Shown: piece by piece, positions 1-6,752 of the stretch
How positions within the stretch are numbered: position 1 is the stretch's first letter
Layout of the letters: the number at the start of each line of letters is the position of its first letter
DNA from: an uncultured bacterium
GTDB lineage: Bacteria > Bacteroidota > Bacteroidia > Chitinophagales > Chitinophagaceae
Length of the DNA: 48,216 bases
Assembly (NCBI GenBank): GCA_903834825.1
Contig: CAILKQ010000072.1
Coordinates: 1 to 48,216 of the forward strand
Reading direction: 5' to 3'
Position numbers and translations under genes: made by a program
The notes under the pieces: model-generated
The model's input: the letters and a program-made list of their open reading frames with translations, nothing else
Database searches by the model: none
Told to the model about the DNA's origin: nothing

Positions 1-141
1 GCAGTTGTCAAGGAAAAGAAAGCCGATGCAGCAAAAACCAAAAAAGCTGTTAAGGACATTCAGAACAAGGTTGAGAAATCAACATTGGGCGACCTTGGTG
101 TTCTCGCTGAACTCAAGAAGAAAATGGAAGGCGGAGAATAA
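1..141 (+). CDS. 3' end of a lysine-rich protein, truncated by the window edge
   Basis: Frame 1 is open from the first base to a TAA at 139-141 and gives 46 C-terminal residues. They are rich in Lys, Glu and Ala (segments such as KEKKADAAKTKK and LGVLAELKKKMEGGE), typical of a charged helical or coiled-coil tail. It is followed 35 bases later by a strong terminator on the same strand, which supports it as a real 3' end. I do not recognise the family, and the tail alone does not allow a function. Confidence 0.7.
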   Translation, partial: AVVKEKKADAAKTKKAVKDIQNKVEKSTLGDLGVLAELKKKMEGGE

Positions 142-176
142 AGAAACTTATCATCCACCGACATCAAACAATAAGG

Positions 177-205
177 GTCCTGTGCATTTGCACAGGACTT
201 TTTTT
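177..205 (+). terminator. Rho-independent terminator
   Basis: A perfect 9-bp stem (GTCCTGTGC / GCACAGGAC) with an ATTT loop is followed by seven T. It ends the lysine-rich gene, and its T tract overlaps the stop codon (204-206) of the converging HAD phosphatase gene. Confidence 0.9.
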
Positions 206-866
206 ATGTCAGCAATGCATTAAAATCTTTTGCGGTGAGTGAGCGCAATGAGTCCAGCTTAAGGTCTGCTATATTCCACCGCTCCTGGTGGTACTGGTCG
301 GGGTGGGGAACAACAATGCATTTCATCCTTGCCGCTTTCGCAGCAATCATACCATTGAAAGAATCTTCAAAGCAGATGCAGGCAGCTGGGTGGCTGCCTA
401 ATGCTATTGCACAGTTGATGAATACCTGCGGGTTGGGTTTTCCAAAGGGTAAAAATTCTGCAGAACAGATGGCTGAAAAATACTGTTGCATGTTGGTTTT
501 ATCAAGGACGGCCTTGATCAGTGCCAGAGGAGAAGAACTTGCAAGCCCCACTTTGAGAGAGGATTTTTTAACCAACTCCATTGTTTCTAGAACCCCTTCC
601 ATCATGGTTCCGCTGTCCATTACTTTGGCGATGACGATGTCTGTAATTTCTTTTTCAGTCGTTGGAATGTGGGCCTGGTCAATATTGAAAACATCAAACC
701 AATGCTGAAGGAACTCTTTTGTTCGAAGACCGGTTGTCTCACCATATTGATCTTCACCAATGGTCATTCCAAATTTAGTCAGGCATTCTTGAGCAGCTTC
801 ATACCAGAGCGGCTCCGAATCGATCAGCAATCCATCCATATCGAAGATGGCGGTGGTTGTTTTCAT
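204..866 (-). CDS. HAD-superfamily sugar-phosphate phosphatase (HxpB/YniC-like)
   Basis: This is a 220-residue haloacid-dehalogenase fold phosphatase. The nucleophile motif FDMDGLLIDSEPLW puts catalytic Asp at residues 9 and 11. Motif II is seen in LASSSP, motif III as the Lys of GKPNP, and motif IV as FEDSFNG. The sequence after DMDG closely resembles the 2-deoxyglucose-6-phosphate phosphatase/beta-phosphoglucomutase branch, so the substrate is probably a small sugar phosphate, but it cannot be fixed from sequence. I chose the ATG at 866; a TTG six bases upstream is also in frame but has no advantage. The gene is divergent from the acyltransferase and converges on the terminator at 177-205. 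Confidence 0.85.
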   Translation of the reverse strand: MKTTTAIFDMDGLLIDSEPLWYEAAQECLTKFGMTIGEDQYGETTGLRTKEFLQHWFDVFNIDQAHIPTTEKEITDIVIAKVMDSGTMMEGVLETMELVKKSSLKVGLASSSPLALIKAVLDKTNMQQYFSAICSAEFLPFGKPNPQVFINCAIALGSHPAACICFEDSFNGMIAAKAARMKCIVVPHPDQYHQERWNIADLKLDSLRSLTAKDFNALLT

Positions 867-986
867 GCACAATTGATTTTTAATAAAATTAATCTTTTAA
901 ATCCTTTTCAGGAACTGCAAATGACTGATCAAATCTCAACAGATTGATAAGCTTAATTGAATAATCCTTATCTTGAATATTCTAAT

Positions 987-1745
987 ATGATAGATAGACT
1001 TAAAAATATTAAGTTGGTGAGGAAGTTGGTATATGCCCTTATAGGAATTTTCACTTATCCTGGTCTTGCCATCATCAATAAAATCAAGATCAGTGGTACC
1101 GAAAACATTGAGGCACTTCCCAAACAGAACGTATTGTTTGTAAGCAATCATCAAACTTATTTTGCTGACGTCATTGCTTTCCTCCATATCTTTTGCGCTG
1201 TGAAATGGGGAAGAAAAAATAGGTTAGGTCTTCCTTTTTATTTTATCAACCCATTTGTAGATGTTAACATTGTCGCTGCAGAAGAGACCATGAAAGATAG
1301 CCTGCTTACCAGGCTATTTACATTGGCAGGAGCAATTACCATCAAAAGAACCTGGAGGGATGGAGGAAAAGATGTCAAACGGGAAGTGGATGCAAATGAT
1401 TCTTCCAAAATCAATGAGGCATTGTCTAAGCGTTGGGTCATTACCTTTCCTCAGGGAACAACCAAGCCTTTTGCTCCCGGCAGAAAAGGTACTGCACATA
1501 TCATCAAGACCATGAAACCTGTTGTCGTTCCGGTAGTGATCAATGGATTCTGGAGGGCCTTTAACAGGAAGGGTTTGAGCTTCAAGAAAAAGGGTACACT
1601 GCTATCCGTTATTTTTAAAGAACCGTTGCAGATCAATTACGAACAATCTGTAGAGGAGATCCTTGAACAGGTCATGGATGCCATAGAGCAAAGCAAACAA
1701 TTCATGCTGCAAGGAAAACACCACCACGAGATTTCTCCTGCCTGA
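987..1745 (+). CDS. PlsC-like 1-acyl-sn-glycerol-3-phosphate acyltransferase
   Basis: A 252-residue lysophospholipid acyltransferase (LPLAT) family protein that would add an acyl chain to lysophosphatidate or a related acceptor at the inner membrane. A hydrophobic N-terminal segment (about residues 12-31) fits a membrane anchor. Motif I reads NHQTYFAD, with His55 and Asp61 five residues apart rather than the textbook four. Motif III is FPQGTT instead of FPEGTR. Motif IV-like VVPVVI follows. The ATG at 987 is preferred over an in-frame TTG at 957. It is divergent from the HAD phosphatase and ends five bases before the stop of the converging thioesterase gene. Family membership is clear; the exact acceptor is not. 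Confidence 0.82.
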   Translation: MIDRLKNIKLVRKLVYALIGIFTYPGLAIINKIKISGTENIEALPKQNVLFVSNHQTYFADVIAFLHIFCAVKWGRKNRLGLPFYFINPFVDVNIVAAEETMKDSLLTRLFTLAGAITIKRTWRDGGKDVKREVDANDSSKINEALSKRWVITFPQGTTKPFAPGRKGTAHIIKTMKPVVVPVVINGFWRAFNRKGLSFKKKGTLLSVIFKEPLQINYEQSVEEILEQVMDAIEQSKQFMLQGKHHHEISPA

Positions 1746-1749
1746 TGCA

Positions 1750-2262
1750 TCAATTGGTAAACAGGGCCTTCAGTTCTGTTGCATCCTCTGCTTTCATTTT
1801 CTTTGCAAGCACCAGCCTCAGCTGCCTTCTTCTCAATGCTCCGTCATAAACTTTTATTTCCTCCTCAGTTTCAGGAGTCAACTCAGGAACAATTCTTGGC
1901 TTTCCGTTGGGGTCAAGTGCAACGAAAGTCAAATATGCCTCATTGCTTTTGTATTTGTACTGTTGCGTAAGGTCTTCTCCCCAAACGGTGATATGCACTT
2001 CCATGGATGATTTAAATGCCCTTGATACCTGTGCTTCGATATGTACTACCTGGCCAAGTTTTATGGGGGCATCAAAGGACATATTGTCTACTGAAACGGT
2101 TACACATGGCGCGTTGCAATGTCTCCATGCTGACATTGCCGCTGCAGTATCCATCCAATACATCAGCCTGCCACCCATGAGGTTACCATAAAAGTTGGTA
2201 TCATTGGGGAATACCAATTCGGTCATGATCACATTTGACTCAGTCGCTTTTTTCGGTTTCAT
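1750..2262 (-). CDS. Hotdog-fold acyl-CoA thioesterase (YciA/BACH-like)
   Basis: A 170-residue single-hotdog acyl-CoA thioesterase that hydrolyses acyl-CoA to free acid and CoA in the cytoplasm. The family signature is visible as NDTNFYGNLMGGRLMYWMD near residues 20-38, with the later SVDNMSFDAPIKLGQ segment. A charged C-terminal tail (residues 130-170) follows the hotdog. The ATG at 2262 lies 10 bases past the stop of the upstream epimerase gene, which fits an operon. A longer GTG start at 2298 would overlap that gene and add residues not needed by the fold. Acyl-chain specificity is unknown. Confidence 0.85.
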   Translation of the reverse strand: MKPKKATESNVIMTELVFPNDTNFYGNLMGGRLMYWMDTAAAMSAWRHCNAPCVTVSVDNMSFDAPIKLGQVVHIEAQVSRAFKSSMEVHITVWGEDLTQQYKYKSNEAYLTFVALDPNGKPRIVPELTPETEEEIKVYDGALRRRQLRLVLAKKMKAEDATELKALFTN

Positions 2263-2272
2263 GTTGTATGTT

Positions 2273-3370
2273 TTAAATAATGGTTTTTTCAGCGCCACTT
2301 AAAAATGCAGGTGAAATGTCAGCGCCAATTCCTGGTAGCTCATCCAGCTCAAGAAAATAATTGTTGTAGCGTGCTCCATCGATTACTGGATCGGCAAGAT
2401 GGCCCAGCAGGCAAGTATCAAGGTCGTAGAACTGGATGTTCTCATGTGCCATGGCCAGGTGAACTTTTGCAGTAAGTGCCAGACGGCTCTCCACCATTCC
2501 GCCCAGCATGCAGGGAATATTGTGTACAGCAGCGGTGTCCGCAATCTTGATGGCTTCAAGGATGCCACCCGATTTCGCCAATTTAATATTGATATAACTG
2601 CAGCTGTCACTGGAGATGAGTCTTTCGGCATCAAAATGATTGAATACACTTTCATCTGCCATGATGGGAATGGCTACATTTTTTTTCAATGCCGGCAACA
2701 AGGGATCAAGATGATGGTGCATCGGTTGTTCACAAAACGCAATGTTGAATGGCTCAATGGCCTGTAGTGTTTGCAATGCTGTAGCGTAGTCCCAGCCTTG
2801 GTTGGCGTCAATGCGGAGTTGGATGCTTTGTCCTACAGCTTCCCTTATTTTTTTGATTCGCTCAACATCTTCCTTTCCATTTTTGCCGAGTTTTACCTTG
2901 ATGATGCGGACTCCCTGCTCAACGAAGGCAACGGCCTTCTCCGCCATTTTTTCTGGGCTGCTGATGCCAATGGTGAGGTCTGTTTGAATCTCTTTTTTCT
3001 GCCCTCCAAGGAACTTGTACAAAGGCATGTTCAGCGCCTTTGCTGCAATGTCGTGCAATGCCATATCAAAAGCACTTTTGATGGTGCTGTTGAAAGCAAT
3101 GTGCGCGTGCAACTCATTCATTCTTTCCTCGATGTCACAGGGATTTTTTCCTTTGATGATGCTTGCAAGTTCCTTTCCTACATGAAAACAACTGTCTTGG
3201 GTTTCTCCTACCAGCATCGGGAACGGGCTGCACTCGCCAACGCCGAATATGTCAGTATCCGTATTGATTTTTAGGTAGATATTTTTGGCCGTATAGCAGG
3301 TTTCTGTTGCAATCACAAATGGCTCCATCGGGATGGTCAGCCTGCTGATTTCAATTGAACTGATTTTCAT
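2273..3370 (-). CDS. Dipeptide epimerase (L-Ala-D/L-Glu epimerase-like), enolase superfamily
   Basis: A 365-residue muconate-lactonizing-subgroup enolase protein. The catalytic K-x-K is Lys158/Lys160 (IIKVKLG). Metal ligands are Asp188 (DANQGW), Glu214 (FCEQP) and Asp239 (ADES), and the second general base is Lys263 (NIKLAKSGG). In this subgroup such proteins usually epimerise L-Ala-D-Glu from murein peptides or related dipeptides; that assignment is inference, because o-succinylbenzoate synthase and muconate cycloisomerase share the residues. It heads a two-gene operon with the thioesterase. A TACCTTTG -7 box lies at 3414-3421. Confidence 0.82.
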   Translation of the reverse strand: MKISSIEISRLTIPMEPFVIATETCYTAKNIYLKINTDTDIFGVGECSPFPMLVGETQDSCFHVGKELASIIKGKNPCDIEERMNELHAHIAFNSTIKSAFDMALHDIAAKALNMPLYKFLGGQKKEIQTDLTIGISSPEKMAEKAVAFVEQGVRIIKVKLGKNGKEDVERIKKIREAVGQSIQLRIDANQGWDYATALQTLQAIEPFNIAFCEQPMHHHLDPLLPALKKNVAIPIMADESVFNHFDAERLISSDSCSYINIKLAKSGGILEAIKIADTAAVHNIPCMLGGMVESRLALTAKVHLAMAHENIQFYDLDTCLLGHLADPVIDGARYNNYFLELDELPGIGADISPAFLSGAEKTII

Positions 3371-3413
3371 TGCGCTGGATTGTATTGTGCTGTCATCTGG
3401 GCCCTTTCATTTT

Positions 3414-3421
3414 CAAAGGTA
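3414..3421 (-). promoter_or_regulatory. Bacteroidota -7 box for the epimerase/thioesterase operon
   Basis: TACCTTTG matches the TAnnTTTG consensus of Bacteroidota housekeeping promoters and lies 43 bases before the ATG at 3370. No TTG at the usual 17-23 base spacing is seen, so this is a half-supported promoter. Confidence 0.5.
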
Positions 3422-3474
3422 AAGGTTCCAATGCTTAACCCTGTCATTAAACAAAATCAATAAATCAATGTTGT

Positions 3475-4206
3475 ATGTTAAATAGTTGTATGGAAAAGCT
3501 CAATGGGAAAAAAATTGTTGTTGCAGGTGCAACAGGTGGAATCGGATCCAGTTTGGTAAAGCTGCTTGTCCAAAGTGGTGCAGAAGTTTTTATCACAGGA
3601 AGAAACAATGAAAAGTTGTCCAATATTGCAGCCGCAAATGGAATTCCCCCTTCCCATTTTTTGGCGGTAGATATCAGTGATGGACCCCAAATGGAATTGT
3701 TGGCTTCCACGGTATTGCATCAAGTCGGAACGCCAGACATCCTGATCAATCTTGCTGGAATAGGCATCATCAAACCAATGGAGCAATTGTCTTTGGATGA
3801 TTTTTCCAGGTCCATTCAAACCAACCTTGTAGGTGCATTTCTTTTTGTAAAATCGTTTCTGACAGCAATGAAGGAATCAAAAAAAGGATTGATTATCAAT
3901 GTTCCGGGAGTGCTGGGTAAAGTACCCATGGCTGGTGCAGCTGCCTATTCTGCCAGCAAATACGGCATTGTTGGAATGATGCAAAGCATCAGGGAAGAGT
4001 TGAAAAGGACTGAGATAAGAATCACCAACCTGTTTTTGGGTGGTGTTGATTCTCCTTTTTGGGATGAAATCGACTTGCGGGTACAGAAAGATAAAATGAT
4101 CCGTGAAGAAGAGGCGGCAAGGTCAATTTGGTTCCTGTGCCAACAGCCCGCAAGCGGCGTTGTGAGTGAAATGGTCTTACAGCCTTTCAACCACCAGGCC
4201 ATCTAA
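3475..4206 (+). CDS. Short-chain dehydrogenase/reductase, classical type
   Basis: A 243-residue classical SDR with a Rossmann fold. The nucleotide-binding motif GATGGIG is near residues 18-24, NLAG marks strand beta-4, and the catalytic YSASK has Tyr158 and Lys162. It is an NAD(P)-dependent oxidoreductase of unknown substrate. Two starts are possible, ATG 3475 and ATG 3490 (MEKLNGK); the second removes five residues and is equally compatible with the fold. It stands alone on the plus strand, and its TAA shares three bases with the stop codon of mgtE on the other strand. Confidence 0.85.
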   Translation: MLNSCMEKLNGKKIVVAGATGGIGSSLVKLLVQSGAEVFITGRNNEKLSNIAAANGIPPSHFLAVDISDGPQMELLASTVLHQVGTPDILINLAGIGIIKPMEQLSLDDFSRSIQTNLVGAFLFVKSFLTAMKESKKGLIINVPGVLGKVPMAGAAAYSASKYGIVGMMQSIREELKRTEIRITNLFLGGVDSPFWDEIDLRVQKDKMIREEEAARSIWFLCQQPASGVVSEMVLQPFNHQAI

Positions 4207-5594
4207 AGCATGGTTCCTTGCAGGAAATAGTAGGCGCAGTTGAAGTAAATGATTACGCCAGTAACGTCTACCAGGGTGGCTACAAATGGAGCAGAGGAAA
4301 CCGCAGGGTCAGCCCCTAATTTTTTAAGCACAATGGGCAACATGGAACCTGAAATGGTACCGAACATGACCACCCCGATCAGGGAAACCCCAACAACCAT
4401 GGCCACCAGAAAATAATGCACCCCATATACTTCCGGGAATATTTGGGCCCATAGCATCACCCTAGAAAAACCGATAATGCCCAGAACAGTGCCCAGCATG
4501 ATGCCAGAGACAATTTCTCTGCGCATGACCTTCCACCAATCTGCAAGGGTCACTTCTCCAACGGTAAGTGCCTGAATAATCAGTGAGGATGCTTGAGAGC
4601 CGGTATTTCCTCCACTTGAAATGATGAGGGGGATGAAAAGGGAAAGGATCAGGGCCTGGTCCAGCGCATGCTCATAGCTGGCCATTGCAGTGGCGGTAAG
4701 CATTTCGCCCAAAAAGAGGACAATAAGCCAGCCCACCCTTTTTTTGAAAAGTTTAAAAATAGATATTTCAAGGTAAGGCTCTTCAAGGGCTTCGGTACCT
4801 CCCATTTTCTGCATGTCCTCGCTAAATTCTTCATTGGCAACCCAGAGTACGTCATCAATGGTCACAATCCCCAGCAGAATATTGTTGTTGTCAACAACGG
4901 GCAGGGCCACCCTGTTGTTCATCTTGAAGACCTGGTTGGCCTTTTCCTGATCGTCGTAAACATTGAGTTCTATGTACCGGCCATCCGTGAGTTCGCTCAC
5001 CATCCTGTCTGTAGGCGATAATAAAAATTCTTTTATCCTGACGTCATCCAACAGTTGGCCTTGGTCGTTGATCACATAGATAACATCAATGGTCTCAGAC
5101 TCTTGTCCCACTTCCCTGATGTATTCCAATACCTCTGCAATGGTCCAGTCTGACTGTACTGCGATATAATCTGGTGTCATCAGACGCCCAACGCTTCCTT
5201 CAGGATAGCCCAACAACGAAAGGGTGATTTTTCTTTCTTCCGGATTGAGCAGTTTAATCAGCTCCCTTACGGCATTGGTGGACAACTCCTCCAGGAATGA
5301 TGTACGGTCATCCGCAGGAAGCTCATTCAGCAAAGCAGCAGTTTTCAGGGGAGGGAGTTCCTGAATAATGTCTTTTTGGACACCCAGTTCAATGATCTTG
5401 AACGTGCTTGCCGCCCTGTGAATGGACAGTTCTGACATGATCTCAGTGGCATGTTCCTTGTTGTCTTCAATGAGCAGACCTACATCGCTGATGTTCAGTT
5501 CATTCAAGAATTCGGGCATGCGCATGGAATTTTCCTTCTGAAGGAAAAATTCAAACTGCTCTTGAAGATCCATATTGTTATTGATCTGAATCAT
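4203..5594 (-). CDS. mgtE: MgtE-type magnesium transporter/channel
   Basis: A 463-residue protein with the full MgtE layout: an N-terminal helical domain (about residues 1-135) with the ELPADDR stretch typical of MgtE_N, a CBS pair (about 140-260, with LMTPDYIAV and LPVVDNNNILLGIVTIDDVL), and a C-terminal five-helix membrane domain (about 285-463). The membrane domain carries the conserved GGNTGSQ and a terminal acidic/aromatic helix. Known family members form homodimeric Mg2+ channels gated by Mg2+ binding to the cytoplasmic domains. The ATG at 5594 follows a well-spaced promoter. It overlaps the stop of the converging SDR gene. Confidence 0.93.
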   Translation of the reverse strand: MIQINNNMDLQEQFEFFLQKENSMRMPEFLNELNISDVGLLIEDNKEHATEIMSELSIHRAASTFKIIELGVQKDIIQELPPLKTAALLNELPADDRTSFLEELSTNAVRELIKLLNPEERKITLSLLGYPEGSVGRLMTPDYIAVQSDWTIAEVLEYIREVGQESETIDVIYVINDQGQLLDDVRIKEFLLSPTDRMVSELTDGRYIELNVYDDQEKANQVFKMNNRVALPVVDNNNILLGIVTIDDVLWVANEEFSEDMQKMGGTEALEEPYLEISIFKLFKKRVGWLIVLFLGEMLTATAMASYEHALDQALILSLFIPLIISSGGNTGSQASSLIIQALTVGEVTLADWWKVMRREIVSGIMLGTVLGIIGFSRVMLWAQIFPEVYGVHYFLVAMVVGVSLIGVVMFGTISGSMLPIVLKKLGADPAVSSAPFVATLVDVTGVIIYFNCAYYFLQGTML

Positions 5595-5613
5595 GCCTGA
5601 TTGCTGGTTTCTG

Positions 5614-5644
5614 CGAAATTAATCATAGTTTTTTAAGCCTGCAA
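5614..5644 (-). promoter_or_regulatory. Probable promoter of mgtE
   Basis: On the minus strand a TTG (5642-5644) is followed after 20 bases by TAATTTCG (5614-5621), a one-mismatch TAnnTTTG -7 box. The box lies 19 bases before the mgtE ATG. Both elements and the spacing fit Bacteroidota promoters. Confidence 0.55.
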
Positions 5645-5708
5645 TATTAACTTCAAGGCCGGTAAATTGGCTTGGGTCAATCTAAACCGGGTAAGACTTA
5701 CAATATTG

Positions 5709-5716
5709 TACATTTG
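5709..5716 (+). promoter_or_regulatory. -7 box upstream of aroK
   Basis: TACATTTG is an exact TAnnTTTG match, 22 bases before the chosen ATG of shikimate kinase. It also argues against the in-frame TTG start at 5667, which would lie upstream of transcription. Confidence 0.5.
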
Positions 5717-5738
5717 TAATCAATCAATTGAAGCGCTG

Positions 5739-6293
5739 ATGATTGTTTTTTTGATAGGGTTTATGGGTTCTGGGAAGTCTTTTTACGCGAAAGGCTTGTC
5801 TGAGTATCTGCATGTTCCTTTTGTTGACCTTGACCAATTCATTGAGGAGAACCAAGACATCTCCATCAGTGAAATCTTTGAGAAATTGGGTGAACCGTCA
5901 TTTAGAGCCCTTGAATCAGCAGCCATCAAGCAGGTTTATGGAGATTTAATGGCCAGAACTACAGAAACGCAAGAAAAAAATCATATTTTAGGTATAATCT
6001 CTTGTGGAGGAGGAACGCCCTGTTTCAATGATAACATGGAATGGATGAATGCGCATGGATTGACGATTTGGATCAACCCTTCCGAAGACATCATTTTGGA
6101 GCGGTTGCTGAAGGAGAAGAAAACAAGACCGCTGATAGCCAGTCTCTCAGATGATGCTTTGAAGGGGTTTATCCACCAAAAGTTGCTGGAGCGGAAACCA
6201 ACCTATGAAAAATCCACATCAGTGATCACCCATCACAACACTACCATTGATGAATTCGTAAACACCATTCAACATGCAAAGAACCTTTTTTAG
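5739..6293 (+). CDS. aroK: Shikimate kinase
   Basis: A 184-residue P-loop kinase that phosphorylates shikimate to shikimate-3-phosphate in aromatic amino-acid synthesis. Walker A is GFMGSGKS (residues 7-14), the substrate-binding aspartates are in DLD (30-32), FRALE (55-59) holds the conserved Arg, and the GGG loop is at 90-92. TRPLI marks the lid. The ATG at 5739 gives the normal length; an in-frame TTG at 5667 would add 24 unlikely residues and lies before the -7 box. The last 20 bases overlap the start of the DUF423 gene, suggesting translational coupling. Confidence 0.93.
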   Translation: MIVFLIGFMGSGKSFYAKGLSEYLHVPFVDLDQFIEENQDISISEIFEKLGEPSFRALESAAIKQVYGDLMARTTETQEKNHILGIISCGGGTPCFNDNMEWMNAHGLTIWINPSEDIILERLLKEKKTRPLIASLSDDALKGFIHQKLLERKPTYEKSTSVITHHNTTIDEFVNTIQHAKNLF

Positions 6294-6693
6294 AACTGCC
6301 GCTATACTTGCAATGATCTCCGTCATGCTTGGTGCTTTTGGAGCCCATGTATTAAAAGAATACCTCACCGAACAGTCGCTGGACAGTTTCCAGACGGCCA
6401 CAACGTACATGATGACCCATGCTATGGGACTCTTTATCGTTGGGATGATGTACCGCCATTACAAAAAGAAAGCCATGATATGGTCTGGCAATTTCTTTGT
6501 AATGGGTATTATCATTTTTTCAGGTTCTATCTATCTAAGAATCGTGCTCACCTACCTGGGATTTGAAAAACTCAACATTGTTAATTTGATTACGCCTTTT
6601 GGAGGGCTGATGTTCATCCTTGGTTGGCTGATGATGTTCGTTTCTATACCTCCAAGGGAAAACCATGAGAAGGTGCCCAAGGCAGATGAGTAA
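6274..6693 (+). CDS. DUF423 family membrane protein
   Basis: A 139-residue small membrane protein of the DUF423 (YgdD-like) family. Recognisable features are GAFGAHVLKEYL near the N-terminus, ATTYMMTHAMGLF in the middle, FSGSIYL, and the LITPFGGLMFILGW segment near the end. Four hydrophobic helices are evident, followed by a short charged tail. The biochemical role of the family is not known. It starts inside the 3' end of aroK (20-base overlap), so the two are likely co-translated. Confidence 0.85.
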   Translation: MQRTFFRTAAILAMISVMLGAFGAHVLKEYLTEQSLDSFQTATTYMMTHAMGLFIVGMMYRHYKKKAMIWSGNFFVMGIIIFSGSIYLRIVLTYLGFEKLNIVNLITPFGGLMFILGWLMMFVSIPPRENHEKVPKADE

Positions 6694-6702
6694 AATATAT
6701 TG

Positions 6703-6710
6703 TATTTTTG
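6703..6710 (+). promoter_or_regulatory. -7 box upstream of ftsK
   Basis: TATTTTTG is an exact TAnnTTTG match, 42 bases before the ftsK ATG. It would separate ftsK-lolA transcription from aroK. No well-spaced TTG is visible. Confidence 0.45.
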
Positions 6711-6752
6711 AGGTTATCATTGAAATAACACACTCCAAACTGTCAATTACAA

